A stretch of 6,800 nt of DNA, taken from NCBI GenBank assembly GCA_902783735.1, contig CACZSE010000296.1, positions 1 through 6,800 on the forward strand, written 5' to 3'. Numbering within the stretch: the first letter of the stretch is position 1; every line of letters begins with the position of its first letter. Shown in pieces: positions 1 to 6,246 of the stretch. The stretch comes from an uncultured Lachnospiraceae bacterium (lineage in GTDB: Bacteria; Bacillota; Clostridia; Lachnospirales; Lachnospiraceae). The notes beneath the pieces were generated by a model that was not told the DNA's origin, did no database searches, and saw only the letters and a program-made list of their open reading frames with translations. Made by a program: the position numbers and the translations under genes.

Positions 1-2082
1 GCGGACGATCAGGCACCTTTATATTTAAGAACAACGGAAGAGATGCTTGAAGAGTTTAAGTACCTGGGAAGTGATAAAGCGGAGGAAGTAGTTATCACAA
101 ATACCGTAAAGATCGCCGATATGTGTGAGACCATGAGCCCGGTGCGCCCAGATAAATGTCCGCCCGTCATAGAGAACAGTGATAAGACATTGAGGGAGAT
201 ATGCTATACCAAAGCCCATGAGATGTATGGAGATCCGCTTCCCGAAATAGTAGAAAATAGACTGGAAAAAGAATTAAATTCGATCATAAGCAACGGATAT
301 TCCGTAATGTATATAATCGCACAGAAGCTGGTCTGGAAGTCAAACGAGGATGGATATCTGGTGGGATCGAGAGGATCTGTAGGATCTTCCTTCGTTGCTA
401 CCATGTCGGGTATAACCGAGGTCAATCCTCTGAGCCCGCACTATTACTGTAAGAAATGTCACTATACCGAATTTGATTCTCCGTTAGTTAAGAGTTATGC
501 GGGAAAGGCCGGTGTCGATATGCCGGATAAAGCCTGCCCGGTGTGCGGCAACATGCTGACAAAAGACGGATTCGACATACCGTTTGAGACATTCCTGGGC
601 TTTAAGGGAGATAAAGAACCTGATATAGACTTGAACTTTTCGGGAGAGTATCAGTCAAATGCTCACAGGTATACGGAAGTTATATTCGGAAAAGGTCAGA
701 CCTTCAAAGCGGGGACAATAGCATCGCTTGCCGATAAGACCGCCTTCGGATTTATTAAAAAATATTATGAAGAAAGATCTATACATAAAAGACAGGCGGA
801 GATAAACCGTATTGTCAAAGGCTGTATGGGGATACGCAGAAGTACCGGGCAGCATCCCGGAGGAATAGTCGTTCTGCCTAAAGGTGAGAATATTTATTCC
901 TTTACCCCCATTCAGCATCCGGCAAATGATATGACTACGGATATCATAACAACGCATTTTGATTATCATTCGATAGATCATAATCTTTTGAAACTCGATA
1001 TACTGGGGCATGATGATCCTACCATGATAAGAATGCTTCAGGATCTCATAGGGATGGATCCGAGGACGATCCCTCTCGATGATCCCAAGGTAATGAGCCT
1101 GTTTCAAAATACCGAAGCGTTGGGCATCACCCCCGAAGATATGGGCGGAACGCCGTTGGGCTGCCTGGGTATTCCGGAATTTGGAACCCAGTTTGCCATG
1201 CAGATGCTTATAGATGCCGGCCCCAAAGCTTTTTCGGACCTTGTAAGGATATCGGGACTCTCCCATGGCACCAATGTATGGCAGGGAAATGCCGAGGTTC
1301 TCATAAAAGAAGGTACTGCAACGATCTCTACGGCGATATGTACCAGAGATGATATCATGACATATCTGATCGAAATGGGAGTTGAGAGCTCACATGCTTT
1401 CAGTATCATGGAAAATGTTCGAAAGGGTAAGGTCGCCAAGAAAAAGTGTTCCGAGTGGGAAGACTGGAAGAAAGAGATGAAGGAACATGATGTTCCCGAC
1501 TGGTACATCTGGTCCTGTGAGCGTATAGAGTATATGTTCCCCAAGGCTCATGCCGCCGCTTATGTTATGATGGCCTGGAGGATCGCTTACTGTAAGATAT
1601 ATTATCCTCTTGAGTATTACACTGCATATTTCACCATCAGAGCAAAAGGCTTTGATTATGAGATCATGTGTTATGGAAAAGAAAGAGTTGAAAAAGAACT
1701 CAAAAAGATCAAAAATGCCAAAGAGGAAGGCATAAAACAGACTGCGACCGAAAAGGACCTTGAAACTGCTTTAAAAAGTGTACAGGAAATGTATGCCAGG
1801 GGTTTTGAATTCATGCCTATAGACCTCAAGGTAGTAAAGCCTACGCATTTTCAGGTTATAGACGGTAAGATAATGGCTTCACTTACAAGTATAGCCGGAC
1901 TTGGAGAATCGGTTGCGTTTGGAATAGTTGAAGCCGCAAAGGGTGAGCCCTTCCTTTCGAAAGAAGATTTTAAGTCCAGAAGTAAGGCATCGGGCACTAT
2001 AGCCGATAAGCTCAAAGAACTTGGAATACTGGGCGATATTCCCGAGACAGATCAGATCTCAATATTTGATTACATGAAGTAG
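1..2082 (+). CDS. polC: DNA polymerase III, PolC-type alpha subunit (C-terminal part, 5' end outside window)
   Basis: This is the replicative DNA polymerase of low-GC Gram-positives, acting at the replication fork. The reading frame is open from base 1 (first residues ADDQAPLYLRTTEEML), so the start lies upstream. The 693 residues seen are about half of a typical PolC of roughly 1400-1500 residues; the N-terminal, OB, PHP and exonuclease parts are missing. Numbering from base 1, the visible parts are the GSRGSVGSSF segment, a zinc-binding thumb element with C150xxC153 and C179xxC182, and the palm motif PDIDLNFSGEY with the two catalytic aspartates D208 and D210. These are followed by STGQHPGGIVV, the KLDILGHDDPT segment and MFPKAHAAAYV of the fingers/HhH region. 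The gene ends in an ordinary C-terminus (ISIFDYMK), and the visible part shows no frameshift. No terminator is seen in the 41 nt before fchA, so read-through is possible. Identification is very secure. Confidence 0.97.
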   Translation, partial: ADDQAPLYLRTTEEMLEEFKYLGSDKAEEVVITNTVKIADMCETMSPVRPDKCPPVIENSDKTLREICYTKAHEMYGDPLPEIVENRLEKELNSIISNGYSVMYIIAQKLVWKSNEDGYLVGSRGSVGSSFVATMSGITEVNPLSPHYYCKKCHYTEFDSPLVKSYAGKAGVDMPDKACPVCGNMLTKDGFDIPFETFLGFKGDKEPDIDLNFSGEYQSNAHRYTEVIFGKGQTFKAGTIASLADKTAFGFIKKYYEERSIHKRQAEINRIVKGCMGIRRSTGQHPGGIVVLPKGENIYSFTPIQHPANDMTTDIITTHFDYHSIDHNLLKLDILGHDDPTMIRMLQDLIGMDPRTIPLDDPKVMSLFQNTEALGITPEDMGGTPLGCLGIPEFGTQFAMQMLIDAGPKAFSDLVRISGLSHGTNVWQGNAEVLIKEGTATISTAICTRDDIMTYLIEMGVESSHAFSIMENVRKGKVAKKKCSEWEDWKKEMKEHDVPDWYIWSCERIEYMFPKAHAAAYVMMAWRIAYCKIYYPLEYYTAYFTIRAKGFDYEIMCYGKERVEKELKKIKNAKEEGIKQTATEKDLETALKSVQEMYARGFEFMPIDLKVVKPTHFQVIDGKIMASLTSIAGLGESVAFGIVEAAKGEPFLSKEDFKSRSKASGTIADKLKELGILGDIPETDQISIFDYMK

Positions 2083-2123
2083 ATATTAAATTTAAATATA
2101 ATTATTACTACAAGGAGATTCAC

Positions 2124-2720
2124 ATGAAAGATTTTTTGGATGCACTTTCATCTAAGGAGCCGACCCCGGGAGGCGGTGGAGCAAGTGCGCTGGTGGCGGC
2201 TGTCAGCTGTTCGCTTTGCAGCATGGTTGCAAACCTTACAACGGGTAAGAAAAAATATGCTCAGTATCAGGATAAGATAGATGAGTATCTTGTACTTCTT
2301 GAAGAAAAAAACAAAATCCTTCAGGAAGACATTGAAAAGGATGCCAAGGCCTTTGCTCCTTTGGCAGCAGCATATTCGCTTGACAAAAACACACCGGATT
2401 ATGACCGGATAATGGAGAAAGCATTATATGATGCGGCATATGCACCCAAAGAGATACTTGCGGATATATACTCTTTGGTCCCCGTAATAGAAGACCTTTC
2501 CGTAATGGGTTCAAGACTTGCCATAAGTGATGTTGCTGTAGCAGCCACCTGCCTTATAGCAGCCATGGAAGGATGTGTTTTAAATATTTACATTAACACC
2601 GGATCCATGAAGGATGAAGGATGCGCACAACGATTAAATAAAGAAGCGACGGATATGGTCTCCAACGGTGTATCGCGAATGAAGAAGGTATATACTGACA
2701 TAGCAGATTCTCTGACCTGA
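2124..2720 (+). CDS. fchA: Methenyltetrahydrofolate cyclohydrolase, FTCD_C (cyclodeaminase) family
   Basis: This 198-residue cytosolic protein belongs to the formiminotransferase-cyclodeaminase C-terminal family. Stand-alone members interconvert 5,10-methenyl-THF and 10-formyl-THF. Diagnostic features are the N-terminal EPTPGGGGASAL motif (residues 12-23; the family form is PTPGGGSVAA), the following small-residue helix, an amphipathic helical middle rich in Lys/Glu (about 44-75), and the segment SDVAVAATCLIAAMEG near the C-terminal third. Length is typical of the family. The ATG at 2124 has an AAGGAG ribosome binding site at 2112-2117, 6 nt upstream. It lies between polC and folD on the same strand. 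The pairing with folD strongly supports a one-carbon folate role over histidine or formiminoglycine degradation, since no formiminotransferase domain or hut gene is present. Its activity may be essential to the pathway, because the neighbouring FolD seems to lack cyclohydrolase residues (inference). Confidence 0.88.
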   Translation: MKDFLDALSSKEPTPGGGGASALVAAVSCSLCSMVANLTTGKKKYAQYQDKIDEYLVLLEEKNKILQEDIEKDAKAFAPLAAAYSLDKNTPDYDRIMEKALYDAAYAPKEILADIYSLVPVIEDLSVMGSRLAISDVAVAATCLIAAMEGCVLNIYINTGSMKDEGCAQRLNKEATDMVSNGVSRMKKVYTDIADSLT

Positions 2721-2769
2721 GTAAGGGGTCAAAAGGACATCGTTCACGGGCAAATTTTGAGTGAAAAAT

Positions 2770-2799
2770 GTAAACAGGATGACTAAAAAAGATGTTTAC
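2770..2799. repeat. 7-bp inverted repeat upstream of folD, overlapping the candidate -35
   Basis: GTAAACA (2770-2776) and TGTTTAC (2793-2799) are perfect reverse complements separated by 16 nt. The right arm overlaps the candidate -35 element of the folD promoter, so it could be an operator or a weak hairpin. A 7-bp AT-rich repeat in this setting could arise by chance. Confidence 0.35.
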
Positions 2800-2822
2800 T
2801 TCAAATTATTATTTGATATAAT
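2795..2822 (+). promoter_or_regulatory. Candidate sigma-A promoter before folD
   Basis: TTTACT (2795-2800), a 16-nt spacer and a perfect TATAAT (2817-2822) form a plausible promoter. The predicted start at about 2829 falls inside the GAAAGGG ribosome binding site (2824-2830), giving a leader of only about 9 nt. That argues that folD may instead be translated mainly from a longer fchA-folD transcript, so the promoter is tentative. Confidence 0.35.
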
Positions 2823-2837
2823 CGAAAGGGTAAAAAG

Positions 2838-3680
2838 ATGGAAGAATTGAGAGGGATGCCTGTAGTTAAACATATTGCTCAGGGTGTGAGCGAACGTATG
2901 GAAAAACTTGCAGAGCGAGGTATAGTTCCAACGCTGGCAGTCATACGTGTCGGCGAACGGGAGGACGATCTTTCCTACGAAAGAGGTCTATTGAAGAGAT
3001 TTGATTCGGTTGGAGCAAAGGTTGTAGGAAAAGTCTTGCCTGAGGATGTAACACAGGAGGAACTGATAAAGGTTCTTAAGGATTGCAATCATGATGACGG
3101 CATTCACGGAATCCTTTTATTCAGACCTTTGCCGAAGCATCTTGATGAAAAAGCAATCGTTGAGATGGTGGATCCGCGAAAGGATGTGGATTGTATGTGC
3201 TTAACAAATATAGCACATACGTTTACTCAGTCGGGATTGGGACATGAACCGTGTACACCGAGTGCAGTCATTGAGATGATGGATCATTACGGTATCGATC
3301 CGACAGGCAAAAAAGTGGTAGTGGTAGGAAGAAGCATGGTAGTAGGTAAGCCAATGGCCATGATGCTCTTAAAAAAGAATGCCACCGTCACAATATGTCA
3401 TACAAAGACAAAAGACCTTAAGTCAGAGTGCAAAAATGCCGATATAATAGTTGCATGTGCCGGAGTGGCCGGCATGATTGATGAGTCGTATGTTTCCGAT
3501 GGGGCAATTGTTTTTGATGTAGGAATAAATGTTGTTGACGGAAAGCTTGTCGGTGATGTAAAATATGAAACGATTTTAGATTCGGCAGCTATGGCAACTC
3601 CTGTTCCGGGAGGTGTCGGAACCGTCACAACATCGGTTTTATTAAAACATACTGTTAGCAGTGCCGAAAATATGTTATAA
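2838..3680 (+). CDS. folD: Methylenetetrahydrofolate dehydrogenase FolD, probably lacking cyclohydrolase activity
   Basis: This 280-residue FolD-family enzyme oxidises 5,10-methylene-THF to methenyl-THF with a pyridine nucleotide. The Rossmann signature GRSMVVGKP (G164-P172), the CHTKT segment, DVGIN and the C-terminal TPVPGGVG (254-261) are intact; the usual GGVGPMT is GGVGTVT here. The substrate site differs from the bifunctional enzymes. The family YxxxK motif reads Y47-ERG-L51, so the cyclohydrolase Lys (E. coli K54) is Leu. The GILVQLPLP motif reads GILLFRPLP, so the partner Gln (E. coli Q98) is F95. The Asp of DVDG is kept (D118), but the Gly is Cys. All three align with E. coli at a constant offset of 3, so misalignment is unlikely. 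I infer a dehydrogenase-only enzyme working with FchA. The ribosome binding site GAAAGGG lies 7 nt before the ATG. A strong terminator follows. Confidence 0.95.
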   Translation: MEELRGMPVVKHIAQGVSERMEKLAERGIVPTLAVIRVGEREDDLSYERGLLKRFDSVGAKVVGKVLPEDVTQEELIKVLKDCNHDDGIHGILLFRPLPKHLDEKAIVEMVDPRKDVDCMCLTNIAHTFTQSGLGHEPCTPSAVIEMMDHYGIDPTGKKVVVVGRSMVVGKPMAMMLLKKNATVTICHTKTKDLKSECKNADIIVACAGVAGMIDESYVSDGAIVFDVGINVVDGKLVGDVKYETILDSAAMATPVPGGVGTVTTSVLLKHTVSSAENML

Positions 3681-3753
3681 TACATTTATAATTTATTAGT
3701 TTGATATAAGTTACCGGTTCACGAAATCGGAATTTATATACTCCCCCTTTTAC

Positions 3754-3791
3754 AAGACCATTTGCGCCCCCCGTAAATGGTCTTTCCCTTT
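3754..3791 (+). terminator. Intrinsic terminator after folD
   Basis: AAGACCATTT (3754-3763) pairs perfectly with AAATGGTCTT (3775-3784). Three further pairs, GCG (3764-3766) with CGT (3772-3774) and including one G-U, give a 13-bp stem with a CCCCC loop. A pyrimidine tail TCCCTTT follows (3785-3791), only moderately T-rich. It begins 74 nt after the folD stop and closes the folate transcript. The opposite strand has no U tract after the stem, so it acts for + strand transcription. Confidence 0.85.
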
Positions 3792-3868
3792 GTCTTCATT
3801 TATCGCTTATTGTATGAAAAAAAGAATATTGCACAATAAAATGCGTACACAATTCGTGTCAATTGGTA

Positions 3869-3897
3869 TATACATACACACAAAAATAGTGTAAAAT
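3869..3897 (+). promoter_or_regulatory. Candidate promoter for the EAL-protein/Fur-family operon
   Basis: TATACA (3869-3874), a 17-nt spacer and TAAAAT (3892-3897) lie between the folD terminator and the next gene, where a promoter is needed. The predicted start is near 3904, just ahead of the AAGGTGGG ribosome binding site. The -35 matches consensus at only 4 of 6 positions, and the region is AT-rich. Small dyads such as ACAC-AATTC-GTGT (3847-3859) lie upstream. No GEMM-type c-di-GMP riboswitch was recognised in 3792-3927. Confidence 0.4.
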
Positions 3898-3927
3898 ATT
3901 ATTTACTGAAGGTGGGAAGATTGAAGG

Positions 3928-5667
3928 TTGAACAGGTGGAATATGGAGAGATTTTATGATAATCTTACCGGGCTTCCCGGTATGACATATTTCTATGAAT
4001 TGGCCGGTGCTGAGTGTAAGAGGCTTATTGCTCTTGGAAATGTACCGGCTGTCATGTTTTTTGATATCAGCGGCATGAAACAATACAATCACAAGTATGG
4101 CTTCAGACAGGGAGATGATCTGCTGATATCTTTTTCTGCGCTTATTACCGATCAATTTGGTGATGAAAACTGCAGTCGTTTTGCCAAAGATCATTTTGTT
4201 GCAATAAGTGACAACAGAGATCTGGAATATAAACTGCATAGCTTATTTGATGAATGGAAGAAGATCGTTGATACATTAAATATGCCGGTCAGAGTAGGGG
4301 TATATGAGATCGATACTGCTTCGACTGATATTGTTGTAGCCTGTGACAATGCCAAGGTTGCATGCGACATGCTCAGGAAAACATATATATCAAGTATAAG
4401 CTACTATGACAAGAAACTTGAGGAAGATATTGAGAGGAAAGAATATATAATCTCAAATTTTGAAAAGGCTCTTTGTGAAAGATGGATAAATGTCTATTAC
4501 CAGCCCATTGTAAGAGCCATAAACGGTTGTGTATGTGATGAAGAAGCATTGGCAAGGTGGATAGATCCTGACAAAGGATTTTTATCTCCTGCGGATTTCA
4601 TAAACACTCTTGAAGAGGCACATCTTATATATAAGCTTGATCTGTATGTTGTCGATCGCATAATTGAAAAACTTAAAAAGATCCGGGCCATGGGGATGAT
4701 ACCGGTACCACAGTCGGTAAATCTGTCAAGGACGGATTTCGATGAGTGCGATATGGTGGATGAGATATGCAAACGTGTCGATGCGGCCGGGTTAGATCAT
4801 CAGCTTATCACAGTAGAGATCACTGAAAGCATAGTGGCTTCTGATTTTGACTACATGAAGCAGCAGGTAAAACGATTCAGAGATCTGGGATTCCAGGTCT
4901 GGATGGATGACTTTGGAAGCGGATATTCTTCTTTGGATGTATTACAGGATCTTGAATTTGATCTGATCAAATTTGATATGCGTTTTCTTCATAAGCTCGA
5001 CGATGGAAGAAACGGAAAGATCATATTGACCGATCTTATGAGAATGGCTACCGCATTGGGATTGGAAACAGTATGCGAAGGTGTTGAGACCGGCGAACAT
5101 GAGGCATTTCTAAAGGATATAGGGTGTTGTAAATTACAGGGATACTATTACACAAAGCCTTTGCCCATAGAACGTATACTTGAAAGATATTCGGACAACG
5201 ATCATATTAGATTTGAGACTCCTGTTGAAGCTCCTTATTTTGATGTCCTTGGGAAATTCAATCTTTATGATCTTGACTGGGCCCTGGAAAGTGAGAAAGA
5301 GGATTTTGACAGATTCTATAATTCCATGCCAATGGTCATTATGGAACTGAGCAATGATTCTGTAAGGATAGTAAGAAGTAATGCTTCCTACAGGGAATTT
5401 GCGGCAAGAACATTCCCGAGAAATGTAGGCTCCGAGTTTGAAAGATTCGATACTATCCCACAACAGCATAGGGGAAGTTTTTTACCCTATCTGATAGAAT
5501 GTGCCGATACGGGAAAACGCATATTTGTTGATGAACATTTTCCCAATGGAAATACTGTTCATACATTTATGAGACGCATTGCCATCAATCCCGTAACAGG
5601 GATAAGATCTGTTGCAATCGCAGTTTTATCCGTTACTGAAGATATTAAGACAGTTACCGATATTTAG
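3928..5667 (+). CDS. Cyclic-di-GMP phosphodiesterase: degenerate GGDEF, intact EAL, C-terminal PAS-like extension
   Basis: This 579-residue protein without signal peptide or membrane segment probably hydrolyses c-di-GMP in the cytosol. Residues 8-165 form a GGDEF-like domain (NLTGLPG at 13-19, FFDISG with the metal-type Asp). The signature is A86-K-D-H-F90 in place of GGDEF, so cyclase activity is not expected; it may bind GTP or serve as a regulatory domain. The EAL domain (about 175-415) keeps every catalytic position with spacing matching RocR: E206 (EAL), N265, E297, E300, D327-D328 (DDFGSGYSS), K348, D350, E384 (EGVET) and Q404 (QGYYYTKP). Residues 440-579 form a PAS-like or unassigned sensory region. 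The chosen TTG start has AAGGTGGG (3909-3916) 11 nt upstream. ATG 3943 is the alternative, but its AGGTGG is only 3 nt away. The Fur-family gene follows closely, suggesting an operon. The signal sensed is unknown. Confidence 0.93.
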   Translation: MNRWNMERFYDNLTGLPGMTYFYELAGAECKRLIALGNVPAVMFFDISGMKQYNHKYGFRQGDDLLISFSALITDQFGDENCSRFAKDHFVAISDNRDLEYKLHSLFDEWKKIVDTLNMPVRVGVYEIDTASTDIVVACDNAKVACDMLRKTYISSISYYDKKLEEDIERKEYIISNFEKALCERWINVYYQPIVRAINGCVCDEEALARWIDPDKGFLSPADFINTLEEAHLIYKLDLYVVDRIIEKLKKIRAMGMIPVPQSVNLSRTDFDECDMVDEICKRVDAAGLDHQLITVEITESIVASDFDYMKQQVKRFRDLGFQVWMDDFGSGYSSLDVLQDLEFDLIKFDMRFLHKLDDGRNGKIILTDLMRMATALGLETVCEGVETGEHEAFLKDIGCCKLQGYYYTKPLPIERILERYSDNDHIRFETPVEAPYFDVLGKFNLYDLDWALESEKEDFDRFYNSMPMVIMELSNDSVRIVRSNASYREFAARTFPRNVGSEFERFDTIPQQHRGSFLPYLIECADTGKRIFVDEHFPNGNTVHTFMRRIAINPVTGIRSVAIAVLSVTEDIKTVTDI

Positions 5668-5679
5668 AGAGAAATGGTG

Positions 5680-6087
5680 ATGAAACGTTCTTATAAAACA
5701 AAAGCCAGAGAAGAGATATTGGCTTTTCTTAAGGGACATTTAGAGCAAAGGTTTACGGCAAGAGAGATCTTGGAGGCGGTATGTGCTCATGCGACCGAAA
5801 TAAACAGAACAACGGTGTATAGAAATCTTGACCGCCTGTGCGATGCTGGAGAATTGCTTAAGTTTAAGGAATCGAATCAGGATGCATGGTATTATCAATA
5901 CTCATCGCAGCATGAACACTGCGATGAACATATGCATGCTCAATGCAGTATCTGTGGCAGGATATTTCATCTGGATGAACCGTTTGTTGAGGACTTTGCG
6001 GACAGGATCCGTGTAGAATACGGCATAGATGTAGACAGATCAAAGACGATCATTATCGGAAAATGTAATGAATGCAAAAAAATATAA
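5680..6087 (+). CDS. Fur-family metal-responsive transcriptional repressor, probably Zur-like
   Basis: This 135-residue protein is a DNA-binding dimeric repressor of the Fur/Zur/PerR family. The N-terminal winged helix includes the recognition segment INRTTVYRNLDRLCDAGEL (41-59). The C-terminal half has two CxxC pairs, C89-SI-C92 and C129-NE-C132, the usual structural zinc site. A His/Cys cluster (H78, H80, C81, E83, H84, H86) sits just before the first CxxC, where the sensing metal normally binds. I chose ATG 5680 because GAGAG (5667-5671) lies 8 nt upstream. ATG 5674 in the same frame is possible but only 2 nt from that element. The gap to the EAL-protein stop is 12 nt, so co-transcription is likely. 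Its position beside a metal-binding lipoprotein gene with Zur-type operators suggests zinc control; nickel, manganese or iron sensing cannot be excluded from sequence. Confidence 0.9.
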   Translation: MKRSYKTKAREEILAFLKGHLEQRFTAREILEAVCAHATEINRTTVYRNLDRLCDAGELLKFKESNQDAWYYQYSSQHEHCDEHMHAQCSICGRIFHLDEPFVEDFADRIRVEYGIDVDRSKTIIIGKCNECKKI

Positions 6088-6096
6088 AAAGTGAAT

Positions 6097-6113
6097 TTGC
6101 AAATGTGTCGCAA
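6097..6113. promoter_or_regulatory. P1 upstream operator, TTGCAA-N5-TCGCAA dyad
   Basis: TTGCAA-atgtg-TCGCAA matches the published Streptomyces Nur (Fur-family nickel regulator) box pattern tTGCaa-N5-ttGCAA except for one base. The dyad extends to GAATTTGC (6093-6100) paired with GCAAATTC (6110-6117), 8 bp per arm around 9 nt. It begins 5 nt after the Fur-family stop codon and ends 6 nt before the P1 -35. The true binding protein is unknown. Confidence 0.6.
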
Positions 6114-6119
6114 ATTCTA

Positions 6120-6148
6120 TTGACAAGATCGCAACCGGTGCATATAAT
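6120..6148 (+). promoter_or_regulatory. Promoter P1 for the metal-uptake gene, exact consensus
   Basis: TTGACA (6120-6125), a 17-nt spacer and TATAAT (6143-6148) form a perfect sigma-A promoter pointing to the lipoprotein gene. The predicted start is near 6155, inside the downstream dyad. A promoter this strong needs repression, which fits the three TTGC/GCAA dyads on and around it. Confidence 0.8.
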
Positions 6149-6176
6149 ATGCAACTGAGTTGCGATTTTGCTTTTT
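6128..6176 (+). terminator. Possible hairpin terminator of the EAL/Fur operon, overlapping P1
   Basis: ATCGCAAC (6128-6135) pairs with GTTGCGAT (6159-6166), and TGCATAT (6139-6145) pairs with ATATGCA (6147-6153). The two arms thus form a long interrupted stem with a 3/5-nt internal loop. T-rich sequence (TTTTGCTTTTT, 6166-6176) follows. It may terminate the transcript of the upstream Fur-family gene. Since the same bases carry the P1 -10 and operator half-sites, the symmetry may instead serve protein binding only. Confidence 0.4.
6149..6165. promoter_or_regulatory. P1 downstream operator, ATGCAA-N5-TTGCGA dyad over the start site
   Basis: ATGCAA-ctgag-TTGCGA has the same 6-5-6 layout as the dyad at 6097-6113, with a perfect 6-1-6 core GCAACTGAGTTGC (6151-6163). 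It abuts the P1 -10 and covers the predicted +1, a classic repressor position. A related imperfect dyad lies in the P1 spacer (TCGCAACCGGTGCA, 6129-6142). Confidence 0.6.
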
Positions 6177-6180
6177 AAAA

Positions 6181-6195
6181 TGAAAATCATTCTCA
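6181..6195. promoter_or_regulatory. P2 upstream Zur/Fur-type box
   Basis: TGAAAAT-C-ATTCTCA is a 7-1-7 dyad with 6 of 7 paired positions. It resembles the TGAAAATnATTTTCA Zur box of Actinobacteria and the general Fur-family TGATAATnATTATCA form. It ends 6 nt before the P2 -35, the same distance as the P1 upstream dyad from its own promoter. Confidence 0.7.
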
Positions 6196-6201
6196 AATTC
6201 G

Positions 6202-6230
6202 TTGACATACTTGTTTGATGGTTATATAAT
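6202..6230 (+). promoter_or_regulatory. Promoter P2 for the metal-uptake gene, exact consensus
   Basis: TTGACA (6202-6207), a 17-nt spacer and TATAAT (6225-6230) form a second perfect sigma-A promoter 82 bp after P1 in the same direction. The predicted start is near 6237, in the centre of the downstream box, leaving a leader of about 82 nt before the ATG at 6319. Tight metal-dependent repression is expected. Confidence 0.85.
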
Positions 6231-6246
6231 TGAGAACGGTTCTCAA
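6230..6246. promoter_or_regulatory. P2 downstream Zur/Fur-type box over the start site
   Basis: TTGAGAAC-G-GTTCTCAA is a perfect 8-1-8 palindrome sharing its first base with the end of the P2 -10 and covering +1. Its centre is exactly 50 bp from that of the box at 6181-6195. Both boxes continue into the same 12-bp sequence TTCTCAAATTCG (6190-6201 and 6240-6251). Confidence 0.75.

Noticed and set aside
655..1544. Long minus-strand open frames inside polC
   Set aside because: They lie opposite a clearly conserved PolC frame, match no recognisable family and lack ribosome binding sites. They are shadows of the coding strand.
2066..2102. TATAAT at 2097-2102 as a promoter for fchA
   Set aside because: The nearest -35-like hexamers (TTACAT, TTGATT) are at spacings of 21 and 25 nt. 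The -10 match sits in a very AT-rich gap and is likely chance.
3847..3865. Overlapping small dyads ACAC-AATTC-GTGT and CAATT-CGTGTC-AATTG
   Set aside because: Arms are only 4-5 bp in AT-rich DNA. There is no second copy in the window to support an operator.
3792..3927. A c-di-GMP (GEMM) riboswitch upstream of the EAL gene
   Set aside because: None of the conserved GEMM core elements was found, and the stretch is too AT-rich and unstructured.
5828..6016. A 62-codon + strand frame within the Fur-family gene
   Set aside because: It overlaps the conserved Fur-family frame in another phase and has no recognisable product.
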